This document shows positions 18,452 through 27,025 of a stretch of 64,000 nucleotides of DNA, piece by piece. The position numbers and the translations under genes were made by a program. The stretch covers positions 3,917 through 67,916 of the forward strand of contig CAYNMV010000017.1 in the NCBI GenBank assembly GCA_964398315.1, in the 5' to 3' direction. The stretch is from JADLCB01 sp964398315 (GTDB taxonomy: Bacteria > Planctomycetota > Phycisphaerae > Tepidisphaerales > Tepidisphaeraceae). The notes below the pieces were generated by a model. It was given only the letters and a program-made list of their open reading frames with translations, ran no database searches and was not told where the DNA came from. The first letter of the stretch is position 1; each line of letters opens with the position of its first letter.

Positions 18452-21040
18452 ATGACCATTGCAGCAGATGACATCAGGCGTGGACAAACGCGTCGCACCA
18501 CCCGCCAAGCGGCCATCGCCCATCCCTCGGCGCCTGGCGGCCCCTCGGGACGGTTCAACCGCATTGTGCTGGAGATGAGCCTCAAGCCGTTCACGCAGCT
18601 GAGCGTTGCCGGTATCCGCCGTACCTGCCGACAGGCGTGGCGCAACTGGCATCATCTGCTGGGCCGCGGCCGAGAGGTGGCGGTTCTGCTGTGGGTGGGG
18701 GATGGCAGCGAAATCCTGCAATGGCGCGGTGATCTTGATGAACCGATTCCCTGGGCCAACCATATCGGCTTCTGTAACTATGACCGCCCCGGCGCCTATC
18801 CGCCGGAGAATCCTCACTACCGCGCCAACCGTGCAGCACCGTATCGGCCGCGCGTGCCGGTGATACGCTACCGTGATCTGCGGCAGATCATCACCGAGCT
18901 GCGTCACACCGGGCAGAAGCTGCTGAACCAACCCATCCAGATCGGCGCCACCTTCGATCCCGGCCCCGAGTTCGTCGAGGATGATTTCCGTTTTGAGCGC
19001 CATCCCGAGCTGCTGACGCCCGGCATGCGCGAGAAGTCGCCGCGCATGATGCACTTCATCACGCATCATGCCCGGCTGCGGGCCGATGACACCCGCTACG
19101 CCGGTTTCCCTGATGGTGTGCCCGAGGGAACCTCGCTGGGGACCTTTCTCGGCCGGCAGTTTGCCGCGGCTGCGCGCGATCTGGGGTTCGATTACATCTG
19201 GTTTTCCAATGGCTTTGGCTATTCGCACTATGCCTGGACCTACCATGGCGAGGTCTTTGACGGCGCCCGGTTCGATCCGCAGGTGGCCGGTGAGCAGCTT
19301 GCGCGCACCAACCAGTTCTGGCGCGACTTTCGCGCGGCCTGCCCGGATTACCCGGTGGCGGTGCGCGGGACGAATTTCACCGTGGGGATGGACCTGGCGA
19401 CCGATGGCTGTTCGCACCAGGACATCTGGGCCATCGGCGGCGTGCAGGCGCCGCCGACCAATCCACCGTGGGGATCGCGCGCGATCGGGCTGGAGATGGT
19501 CAGCTACCTGTCTCGCCTGGCGAAGACGCCCGCCGACCGGCTGCCGTTCCGTTTTTATGTCAATGATCCGTGGTTTGCGGTGACACCCTGGTATGACTAC
19601 TACAACCGCGAGCCGTTCGACATTTACGTGCCGATGTCGGCCGGGCGGATCGGCGATGACGGCCAGATCCAGCCGCCCAACGAACTGGCCCTGCTCAGCA
19701 TCGACACCTCGCGCGGTGAATTGCTGAGCGATCAGGCCGCCGAGGTCACGCCGCACCTGCTGCGAGCGCTGGATGAGCGTGCGGATGCGCCAGGACCGCT
19801 GGTGTGGATCTACCCGTTCGATGAATACGAGCGGGCCTTGAAGCAGGCGCCCGATCGCCTGGGGCAACTGTTTGCCGGTGACTGGTTCATCTGCCAGGCG
19901 GTTAACGCGGGATTGCCACTGAACACCGTGTGCAGCGCGGATCGCCTGGCCCGGCTGGCAGGCGGCGCTGCGCTGCGCAGCGCCATCCTGGTTGCACCGG
20001 TGCCGTTTGCGGATTGGGCCTACGAGCAGGCGCTGCTTGATCACGTGATGGCGGGGGGAGCTGTGCTGCTGTATGGCGCATTGGATCATGCATCGCCGCG
20101 CCTGCTGAACGCACTCGGCGTGGAATTGGCCGAGCCGCTGGAGGGAGACTTTCACGTTGATCTGCGGCTTGTGGAGGATCGCTTTGAGGCGCAGGTTGCA
20201 CCGCCGCCACAGGATGATCCGTTGCTGGCATCGATCGGGATGAAGGACATCGCTGCCCGGCCGCCGGCAGCGGCCACCACCGCCCGGCCGCTGCGGCACC
20301 GCGCCATCGCCAGTGGTGGGGGACTGGCCGCGGTATGCGATTGGGCCGATCCAGCGCTGCGGGCGGTGGTTGAGCAGCGGGGCCAGCACCGAGCCTATGC
20401 CCTGAGCCGCACGCGCCCGCAGTGGGCCGGCGGGCGGCTGATGTGGATTGCCGGCACGGTCAGCTTTGATCCGAGCCAGAAAACGCTCGAGCCGGTGATG
20501 GATGCGCCCTGGGATGTGCGCCTGCCGGGTGACTGGCCGCGGCGGATGCTGGCCGACTGCGGGCTGGATATCGTGCAGGAGCGCCGGGATGAATCGGTGC
20601 GTCCGGTGAACCTGTTCATCAAGCGGCATCGCGGGGCATGGTATTTCGTCGGCCATAAGCCCAACACGACTGCACGCTTCCATGTGAAGACGGCGGACGG
20701 TGCACCAGCCTACGCCGAGAGCGAAACACCGATTCGCAATGGATACGCCGGCGAATCGTTCGGCAAGACGTTCAACAGCGAGGTGCGGGCATTCGTCCAG
20801 ATGGACGAGGGGATCGTGGCGGTCAAGGAACTGTCGGTGCCTGTCGGCCGGGAACGTCATCTGTGCGTCTCCGGGCTGGTGGGGGCGACCGTTACGCTCT
20901 ATCCCGATCCGGCGGCACTTGCGGCAGGCCGGGTGCGCCTGCACCGCGAACTGTACACCGATCAGATCGTTCCCTTCGCGGCGCGCAGTGAGGCGATCGT
21001 GGTCGAGAACTACAGCGGCGCTCTCTATCTGAGCTGGTAA
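18452..21040 (+). CDS. Large cytoplasmic protein of unknown function, glycosidase-like features
   Basis: This 862-residue protein has no signal peptide or membrane helix. I cannot place it in a family with confidence. The first half has barrel-like features: 'RFNRIVLEMSLKPF', 'FDYIWFSNGFGYSHYAWTYHGEVFDG', 'AIGLEMVSYLSRLAKTP', 'RFYVNDPWFAVTPWYDYYN'. A following segment (~480-560, 'LLDHVMAGGAVLLYGAL') resembles the glutamine-amidotransferase-like domain seen in GH42-type enzymes, and the C-terminus is beta-rich. It ends 19 bp before the isomerase-like gene and is surely co-transcribed with it. It is probably a cytoplasmic glycosidase or sugar-processing enzyme of a poorly described family. Base composition matches its neighbours. 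Confidence 0.6.
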   Translation: MTIAADDIRRGQTRRTTRQAAIAHPSAPGGPSGRFNRIVLEMSLKPFTQLSVAGIRRTCRQAWRNWHHLLGRGREVAVLLWVGDGSEILQWRGDLDEPIPWANHIGFCNYDRPGAYPPENPHYRANRAAPYRPRVPVIRYRDLRQIITELRHTGQKLLNQPIQIGATFDPGPEFVEDDFRFERHPELLTPGMREKSPRMMHFITHHARLRADDTRYAGFPDGVPEGTSLGTFLGRQFAAAARDLGFDYIWFSNGFGYSHYAWTYHGEVFDGARFDPQVAGEQLARTNQFWRDFRAACPDYPVAVRGTNFTVGMDLATDGCSHQDIWAIGGVQAPPTNPPWGSRAIGLEMVSYLSRLAKTPADRLPFRFYVNDPWFAVTPWYDYYNREPFDIYVPMSAGRIGDDGQIQPPNELALLSIDTSRGELLSDQAAEVTPHLLRALDERADAPGPLVWIYPFDEYERALKQAPDRLGQLFAGDWFICQAVNAGLPLNTVCSADRLARLAGGAALRSAILVAPVPFADWAYEQALLDHVMAGGAVLLYGALDHASPRLLNALGVELAEPLEGDFHVDLRLVEDRFEAQVAPPPQDDPLLASIGMKDIAARPPAAATTARPLRHRAIASGGGLAAVCDWADPALRAVVEQRGQHRAYALSRTRPQWAGGRLMWIAGTVSFDPSQKTLEPVMDAPWDVRLPGDWPRRMLADCGLDIVQERRDESVRPVNLFIKRHRGAWYFVGHKPNTTARFHVKTADGAPAYAESETPIRNGYAGESFGKTFNSEVRAFVQMDEGIVAVKELSVPVGRERHLCVSGLVGATVTLYPDPAALAAGRVRLHRELYTDQIVPFAARSEAIVVENYSGALYLSW

Positions 21041-21059
21041 ACCAACCGGAGATACATTC

Positions 21060-22514
21060 GTGATTCAACGCAGGAAGCCACGCACTGCCAACATCGGTAT
21101 TTTTTCCGTGGGGCACGATGAGTATTGGGGGCAGTTCCCCGGGCTGAAGGAAGAGCTCAGCGGCTATGTCGATGAGTTTGAGCGCCAGGTGCGCGCCAAC
21201 GGTGTGCACACCGTCAACTTCGGGATCGTCGACAATGCCAAAGCGGCATACGCCACCGTGCGAAAGATCAAGGCGGCGGATCTGGACCTGATCTTCTGTG
21301 ACATGATTACCTACGCCACCTCCTCCACCTTCGGGGTAATGGTGCGCGAGCTGGATGTGCCGATCGTGCTGGTGGCGCTTCAGCCGATGCGGCGGATGGA
21401 TTACGACCGGGCCACCACCTACATGCAACTCTGCAACGACAACATCTGCTCGTTGCCGGAGTTCACGGGGGTGGCAGTGCGGATGGGCCGGCGGGCGCCG
21501 CATACCATCATCGGCACCCTGCGCGATGATCCGAAGGCGGCGGCGGAGATCGCCGACTGGTGCGATATCGCCAAGGTGCTGCACGATCTGCGGGGAGCGC
21601 GGATCGGGCATTTCGGCCATGTGCTGGAGGCGATGCTGGATATGCACTCAGACCCGACCGCCTTCACGGCCGGCTTTGGCGTGCACATCGTACAGACGGA
21701 GATCGACGACCTGCTGCGCCTGGAACGCACCGTCACGGAAGCCGAGATTGCCGATAAGAAGAAGCAGATTCTCGACGTGTTTGATACCCCCGTGCCGCAG
21801 GCCGATCCGATCACCGAGAAGCTGAGTGAGGAGGACCTGCACAATGCCGCCCGCGCGGCGGTGGCGCTGGACAAGTTCATCGATGAGTTCGCGCTCGACG
21901 GCCTGGCCTATTACTACAAGGGTGAGCCGGGCAGCGAGCGCGAACGCCTGGCGGGCAGCCTGATTGTCGGCAACTCGCTGCTGACGGCCGCCGGTTTCCC
22001 CATGTGCGGCGAGTCGGATCTGAAGACCTGCATCGCCATGCTCATCATGGACCGGTTGGACATCGGCGGCAGCTTCGCTGAGTTCCACCCGATTGATTTC
22101 GAGGAGGATTTCATCCTCGTCGGCCATGATGGTCCGCATCACCTGCGGATCGCGCACGGCCGGCCGGTCCTGCGCAGCCTCAAGAAGTATCATGGCAAGC
22201 CGGGTCGCGGGGCATCGGTAGAGTTCAAGATCCGCGAAGGGCCGATCACGATGCTGGGGGTCACCTCGACGCACCAGGGGCAGTTCAAGTTCGTGGTGGC
22301 CGAAGGCCAGTCCGTGGCCGGGCCGATCCCCGCTACCGGCAACACCAACACCCGCGGCTTCTTCGAGCCGGATGCGGTAACGTTCCTGCAAAACTGGATC
22401 AGCCAGGGCCCCACGCACCATTTTGCCCTCGGCGTAGGCCACCGTGCCCGAACGCTGAAGCGCGTCGGTGAAGTACTGAACATCGAAACCGCCGTGGTGA
22501 CGGGAAAGGCATAG
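21060..22514 (+). CDS. L-arabinose/L-fucose-isomerase-like protein
   Basis: The 484-residue protein starts at GTG 21060 with GGAG 8 bases upstream. The fold signature is that of the AraA/FucI superfamily: an N-terminal Rossmann-like domain ('NIGIFSVGHDEYWGQFPGLKEEL'), a conserved 'ICSLPEFTGVAVRMGR', 'ALDGLAYYYKG', 'AAGFPMCGESDLKTCIAMLIMD', and 'EFHPIDFEEDFILVGHDGPHH', where Glu/His residues would hold the catalytic metal. Members convert aldoses to ketoses; the specific sugar cannot be told. It overlaps no neighbour but sits tightly between the unknown 862-residue protein and a beta-helix protein, suggesting one intracellular pathway. Divergence from true AraA is large, so arabinose itself is not certain. 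Confidence 0.8.
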   Translation: MIQRRKPRTANIGIFSVGHDEYWGQFPGLKEELSGYVDEFERQVRANGVHTVNFGIVDNAKAAYATVRKIKAADLDLIFCDMITYATSSTFGVMVRELDVPIVLVALQPMRRMDYDRATTYMQLCNDNICSLPEFTGVAVRMGRRAPHTIIGTLRDDPKAAAEIADWCDIAKVLHDLRGARIGHFGHVLEAMLDMHSDPTAFTAGFGVHIVQTEIDDLLRLERTVTEAEIADKKKQILDVFDTPVPQADPITEKLSEEDLHNAARAAVALDKFIDEFALDGLAYYYKGEPGSERERLAGSLIVGNSLLTAAGFPMCGESDLKTCIAMLIMDRLDIGGSFAEFHPIDFEEDFILVGHDGPHHLRIAHGRPVLRSLKKYHGKPGRGASVEFKIREGPITMLGVTSTHQGQFKFVVAEGQSVAGPIPATGNTNTRGFFEPDAVTFLQNWISQGPTHHFALGVGHRARTLKRVGEVLNIETAVVTGKA

Positions 22515-22566
22515 TGCCGGTGGAACCGATGAAGCGTACGCATCCTGCATTTCGGAGTGAATTGCC

Positions 22567-23865
22567 ATGGAACCGATCCTGACGGATGATCCGCTGCGCT
22601 GCCTGACCGTTGGTTCGGCGGATGCCGATGTGGTGGGGACCGACCAGCGGGCGATTCAGATCGCCGTTGATGCCCTGGCCCTGCGGGGCGGCGGGGTTGT
22701 GCGCCTGCTGCCGGGGGAATATGAACTGATCGATGCGGTGCACCTGCGCAGCAATATCGCGCTGATCGGGACGCCGGGGCAGGTCCTGCTGCGACGCGGA
22801 CCATCGCCGATCAGCCCGCTGGTTGAGGATGCCGACATCGGTGAAAAGCAGGTGCGGCCGCGCCATCCCGAGGGCTTTCGCGTGGGCATGGGGGTGATGT
22901 TTCGGTGTCGTGGCCACACCGGCGGCACCCAGACCATGCCGCTGTTCATCACCGCCATTCGCGATGGTGTGCTGCATCTCAATGATTACATCCCTGCCGA
23001 TTTCAGCGCGGAAGCCGGAACGGAGCTGATTGGGTACACACCGCTGATCCACGGTTTTGAGGCTGAGAATGTGCGGATCGAGGGGCTGAATTTGGATGGC
23101 CGCCCACCCGATCCGCCGGCGGAGCTGGCGGGCGTGTGGGGGGGGAACATCTATCTCCGCCGCTGCCACAACAGCATCCTGCGCGATATCGATTCATCCG
23201 GCTGCTATGGGGATGGCATCCGCATCGGCCAGACGCAGCATGTGCTGATCGAACGCTGCCGGTGCCACGACAATACCGAGTATGGCCTGCACGCCGGCTC
23301 GCACAGCACGAACGTGGTTGTGCGCGCCTGCGAGATCGACGGGAACGGATCGGATGGGCTATACATCTGCTGGGGCATCCGCCACAGTCGATTCGAGCAC
23401 AATCACCTGCACCACAATGGCCACATCAAGCATCGCAGCGGCCTGTCAATCGGCCACAAAGACACCGACAACCTGATCGCCCACACTCACATCCACGACA
23501 ATCACAAGCACGGCATCTGCTTCCGCGAGAAGACGGCGGCCAACGGCGCCCACCGCAATCAGGTCATCGCCAATCGCATCGAAAACAACGGAGCGCCCTG
23601 GGAGAAGGTGCCGGCATGGCTTGGCCACCTGCCGCGGCAGACCCTTGTGGGCACGGGTGTGTATGTAAGCGGCATCACACATGATCTGCTGTTCGAACGC
23701 AATCAGGTGCGCGAAACCCGCCGTGGCGACCAGCGCCATCAGCGCATTGGCTTCTACTTCGCCCCCGGCACCGATCGCATGGAGATGCGCGACAACCAGA
23801 TCGAAGGCCATCCTGATCACGATGTGCTCGATCATCGCATGCTTCCCGGCGGCAGTGCGGAATGA
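22567..23865 (+). CDS. Right-handed beta-helix protein without signal peptide
   Basis: A 432-residue parallel beta-helix protein. It starts with the 'GTDQRAIQIAVDALALRGGGVVRLLPGEYEL' unit typical of pectate-lyase-like helices, followed by rungs such as 'VLIERCRCHDNTEYGLHAGSHSTNVVVRACEIDGNGSDGLYI'. It is unusually rich in His ('HNHLHHNGHIKHRSGLSIGHKD'). No signal peptide is visible, which is uncommon for beta-helix lyases and suggests a cytoplasmic lyase, epimerase or isomerase acting on oligosaccharides. It is the last gene of the rightward cluster, 52 bp after the isomerase-like gene. Confidence 0.78.
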   Translation: MEPILTDDPLRCLTVGSADADVVGTDQRAIQIAVDALALRGGGVVRLLPGEYELIDAVHLRSNIALIGTPGQVLLRRGPSPISPLVEDADIGEKQVRPRHPEGFRVGMGVMFRCRGHTGGTQTMPLFITAIRDGVLHLNDYIPADFSAEAGTELIGYTPLIHGFEAENVRIEGLNLDGRPPDPPAELAGVWGGNIYLRRCHNSILRDIDSSGCYGDGIRIGQTQHVLIERCRCHDNTEYGLHAGSHSTNVVVRACEIDGNGSDGLYICWGIRHSRFEHNHLHHNGHIKHRSGLSIGHKDTDNLIAHTHIHDNHKHGICFREKTAANGAHRNQVIANRIENNGAPWEKVPAWLGHLPRQTLVGTGVYVSGITHDLLFERNQVRETRRGDQRHQRIGFYFAPGTDRMEMRDNQIEGHPDHDVLDHRMLPGGSAE

Positions 23866-24122
23866 CCGCCCGGCGGGACGCAGTAAGCGGCCTCAACCAG
23901 CATAGCGCAATCCTTTCACGCACCGGCGGCTCTCGGCGCGCCGGCTGACCTCGCCTGGTTACAGCCACGGCTTGGGGTGTTGGGGTGGGCTTTGTCGTGG
24001 ACAAAGGGTTCTTTCATCGCTAAGGTGCGGGCCTGCAATTCCAGGGAAGCGAGCACTTGGACCCGGCCCCCCGGGTTCGGGCGGAATGGGTGTGTTTTCG
24101 TTATCTCAAGGGCTGTGGTGAT

Positions 24123-24344
24123 ATGAAGCAGTTGCTGCCGGATCGCGTGGAATTGTCGATTCTTGCCGTTATGGCGTTGCTGTGTGCGGGGGTGGTCAGT
24201 GAGGGGGTCAATCCCGACTATCTGCTGGCGGTGCTGGCGATTCCGCTGTTCATCACGTCTGCGGTGATGGGCCTGCGGCGGAACTGGCGGCTGACCGAGG
24301 CGCCGGAGTCGGTGGAGGAGCCTCACGGCGGCCAGCAGGCGTGA
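24123..24344 (+). CDS. Small two-helix membrane protein beside SulP transporter
   Basis: A 73-residue protein starting at ATG 24123 (MKQLLPDRVELS). It has two hydrophobic segments (about residues 11-27 and 33-49) separated by a short polar loop, then a charged tail. It ends 16 bp before the SulP gene, so the two are very likely one transcript. No family recognised; it could be an accessory subunit of the transporter. An upstream in-frame ATG at 24057 would add a polar leader with no ribosome site. Confidence 0.6.
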   Translation: MKQLLPDRVELSILAVMALLCAGVVSEGVNPDYLLAVLAIPLFITSAVMGLRRNWRLTEAPESVEEPHGGQQA

Positions 24345-24360
24345 GCGTAGCGAATCTGCA

Positions 24361-26175
24361 ATGACCTGGCCCGCCTCATCGACCACGCTGCTCGATCCAT
24401 TCAAGCCGCCGCTGCGGGCTGCCCGCTCGTACTCGTTTTACAAGCTGCGAAAAGACCTGGTTGCGGGGTTGACGGTCGCCGTGGTTGATGTGCCGCAGGC
24501 GATGGCCTATGCGCTGATCGCCGGGGTTCCGCCGGAGTACGGCATCTACACCTCGATGATCCAGGGGGTGCTGGGGGCGCTGCTCAGCAGTTGTGAGCAC
24601 CTGACCACGGGCCCAACCAACACCCAGAGCCTGCTGATCGCCTCGGCGGTGTCCCGTGTGGCGGCGATGTCCGGCCATCCGGTGGATGGGCCGCAGTATC
24701 TGTCGCTTTATCTCAATCTTGTCTTTGCCCTGACCCTCATCAAGGGGCTGATTCAGCTCGGTTTTGCCGCTCTGCGTCTGGGGGACATGGTGCGCTATGT
24801 CAGCCGCAGCGTGATTGTCGGCGTGACCTCAGGCGCGGGGGTGCTGATCATTGTCGGGCAGTTGGCGCCGTTCCTGGGTATCGGCCTGGAGCCTCGCTCC
24901 AGGGATGACTGGTGGGGCATTGTGGGCCAGCTCCAGCGCATGTGGCCACACTTTGGCGAGGTGCATGCCGGGGCGCTGGGGCTGGGGCTGCTGACGATCG
25001 CCATTGTCATCGGCATGCGGCTGATCAACCGCATGCTCCCCGGGGCGCTGGTGGCGGTGATTGCCGCGGCAGGGCTGGTGGCCTTTACTGACTGGGTTCC
25101 GGCGGAGCTGCGCGTCAGGGCGATCACCGCGAAGCTGCCTCCGCTGCATGTGCCGCAGGTATCCGTCAGCGATGTGCGCGAGCTGCTGGGCGGGGCACTG
25201 GCCCTGGCGACGCTGGGGATCCTCGAATCGGTTGCAATCGGCAAGACGCTGGCCAGCAAGGCCGGCGAGCGGATCAACCCCAACCAGGAGTTCTTTGCCC
25301 AGGGCCTGACCAACGCCGTCTCCAGCTTTTTCAGTTGCATTCCCGGCTCCGGCTCGTTCAGCCGATCGGCCCTGGACTACGATGCCGGTGCCCAGAGCCG
25401 CTTTGCCGCGGTCTTCAACGCCGCGTTCGTTGGCGCCATCTTCTTCCTGCTGGCCGAGCAGGCGCAGTACATCCCGCTGTCAGCGCTGGCGGGCGTGCTG
25501 TTCGTGATTGCCTGGGGACTGATTGACTGGCGCTACATGATGCGGATCGCCCGCTCCAGCCAGTCGGATGCGGCGGTCTGTCTCACGACCTTCATTGCCA
25601 CCCTGGTTGCACCGCTGGAATACGCCATCTTTATCGGGATTTTGCTGAACATCGGGCTGTTCCTGCGCAAGGCCAGCCGGCTGCACCTGAATCGGATGGT
25701 GCATAAGGAGGGTGGTCCGTTCGTGGAGATGCCCATCCACGACCGCGTGGGCCACGAGCAGGTGCTGTTCCTGCAACTCGAAGGCGATCTGTTTTTCGCC
25801 GTGGCCGATGAACTGCAGGACCGCCTCCAGGTGATTCTGGACAGCCCGGTGACGGTCGTCATCTTCCGCCTGAAGCGCACCCACATGATCGACACGACTG
25901 TGCTGGATGTGCTGGAGGACTTCGTCGAGGACATGAAACGGCGTAACCGCCATGTCATTCTGTGCGGCGTGAAGACGGAACTGATGCGCATCCTTCAGCG
26001 CTATGGGCTGGTGGGCCTGATCGGCCGCGACAACGTTTTCCCCGCCGGCGATAACGTCTTCAGCAGCGCCAAGGCCGCCCTGAACCGCGCTCGCGAGCTG
26101 GTTGCCCGCTCGATCGACCTCAAGCCCATCCAGGATGAGCTGCAAAAGGAAGAGGCGATCACCTATGAAATATGA
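24361..26175 (+). CDS. SulP-family anion transporter with C-terminal STAS domain
   Basis: A 604-residue inner-membrane protein. The signature 'LRKDLVAGLTVAVVDVPQAMAYALIAGVPPEYGIYTSMIQG' begins near residue 30. About 12-14 membrane segments follow to ~440, including 'NAVSSFFSCIPGSGSFSRSALDYDAGAQSRFA', a SulP hallmark. A STAS domain covers ~465-575 with 'THMIDTTVLDVLEDF' at the usual regulatory loop. SulP proteins move sulfate, bicarbonate or other anions; the sequence does not decide which. No carbonic anhydrase is nearby. A link to sulfate released by the upstream sulfatase is possible but speculative. Confidence 0.92.
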   Translation: MTWPASSTTLLDPFKPPLRAARSYSFYKLRKDLVAGLTVAVVDVPQAMAYALIAGVPPEYGIYTSMIQGVLGALLSSCEHLTTGPTNTQSLLIASAVSRVAAMSGHPVDGPQYLSLYLNLVFALTLIKGLIQLGFAALRLGDMVRYVSRSVIVGVTSGAGVLIIVGQLAPFLGIGLEPRSRDDWWGIVGQLQRMWPHFGEVHAGALGLGLLTIAIVIGMRLINRMLPGALVAVIAAAGLVAFTDWVPAELRVRAITAKLPPLHVPQVSVSDVRELLGGALALATLGILESVAIGKTLASKAGERINPNQEFFAQGLTNAVSSFFSCIPGSGSFSRSALDYDAGAQSRFAAVFNAAFVGAIFFLLAEQAQYIPLSALAGVLFVIAWGLIDWRYMMRIARSSQSDAAVCLTTFIATLVAPLEYAIFIGILLNIGLFLRKASRLHLNRMVHKEGGPFVEMPIHDRVGHEQVLFLQLEGDLFFAVADELQDRLQVILDSPVTVVIFRLKRTHMIDTTVLDVLEDFVEDMKRRNRHVILCGVKTELMRILQRYGLVGLIGRDNVFPAGDNVFSSAKAALNRARELVARSIDLKPIQDELQKEEAITYEI

Positions 26176-26176
26176 A

Positions 26177-26205
26177 CGGGCAGCGGCCGGTGGGTCCGCT
26201 GCCCG
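26177..26205. terminator. Hairpin between convergent genes
   Basis: A perfect 10-bp stem CGGGCAGCGG/CCGCTGCCCG (26177-26186, 26196-26205) with a 9-nt loop sits directly after the SulP stop and between convergent genes, so it can serve both directions. Confidence 0.65.
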
Positions 26206-26240
26206 GGTACTGAGCCTGCACGCCCTCGCCGCCTGTCCCT

Positions 26241-26888
26241 TTACTCGCCGTGGATCAAAGACAGCACTTCCGACCGGCTTGAGGGGTTCTTCTTGAAGAT
26301 GCCGCGCAGGGCGCTGGTGACCATGACGCTGCCGGGCTTGCGGGCGCCGCGGATGGTCATGCAGGTGTGGGTGGCTTCAATGACGCAGACCGCGCCCAGC
26401 GGCCGCAGCTCCTCCATCAGGGCATCGGCGATCTGGCCAGTCATGCGCTCCTGTACCTGTGGCCGGCGGGCAAATCCCTCGACCAGCCGCGCCAGCTTGC
26501 TCAGCCCCACCACCCGGCCATCCGGCAGGTAGGCCACGTGCGCCCGGCCGGTAAACGGCAGCAGGTGATGCTCGCACAGCGAGTGGAAGGGGATATCCCG
26601 CAGCAGCACCACCTCGTCATAGCGCTCATGGAAGACGGTGCGCAGGTGTTCCTTGGGATCGGTGCGCAAGCCGGCCATCAGCTCGGCATACGAGCGCGCC
26701 ACGCGATTGGGCGTCTGCACCAGCCCCTCGCGATCCGGGTCCTCGCCGATCGCCAGCAGGATCTCTCGCACCGCCCGCTCGATGCGCGGAATGTCCACCT
26801 GGGCATACGGCATTTCGGGCGGCATGGCGTCGCTGGCATCTTCATCGTGATCGAATGCGCCGCTGCCGGGCGCGGGGTTCGTTCCCAT
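26241..26888 (-). CDS. folE: GTP cyclohydrolase I
   Basis: This enzyme converts GTP to 7,8-dihydroneopterin triphosphate, the entry step to tetrahydrofolate and a source for queuosine and tetrahydropterin. The 215-residue protein carries the zinc ligands C105, H108 ('SLCEHHLLPF') and C176 ('ATHTCMTIRG'), and 'GLSKLARLVEGFARRPQVQERMT'. An Asp/Glu-rich N-terminal tail of about 30 residues precedes the core; a later start at 'MPPEMPY' is possible, but AGGA lies just before the chosen ATG. A pterin-4a-carbinolamine dehydratase is encoded elsewhere in the window (60174-60461). It is divergent from the epimerase gene at 27026. Confidence 0.97.
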   Translation of the reverse strand: MGTNPAPGSGAFDHDEDASDAMPPEMPYAQVDIPRIERAVREILLAIGEDPDREGLVQTPNRVARSYAELMAGLRTDPKEHLRTVFHERYDEVVLLRDIPFHSLCEHHLLPFTGRAHVAYLPDGRVVGLSKLARLVEGFARRPQVQERMTGQIADALMEELRPLGAVCVIEATHTCMTIRGARKPGSVMVTSALRGIFKKNPSSRSEVLSLIHGE

Positions 26889-27025
26889 TCGTCCTTTCCT
26901 TCGTTGTAAAGTGTTCCGCGTCGAAAACAGCCATTATAGGCGCAAAGCCGTGCCTCACCCATGCTGGCGGGTGGGCAATTGGCCGCGCCAACTTTATGAT
27001 ACAACCCAACACCAACGGAGACCGC

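Noticed and set aside
18350..20944. 864-codon minus-strand frame opposite the 862-residue protein
   Set aside because: Considered because both strands are open. The plus frame has a ribosome site, sensible codon use, protein-like strands and operon spacing; the minus frame is His/Arg/Gln-rich and looks like a shadow.
23448..23865. His-rich tract of the beta-helix protein as a separate metal-binding domain
   Set aside because: The His residues fall at regular places in helix rungs, so they are better explained as part of the beta-helix fold.
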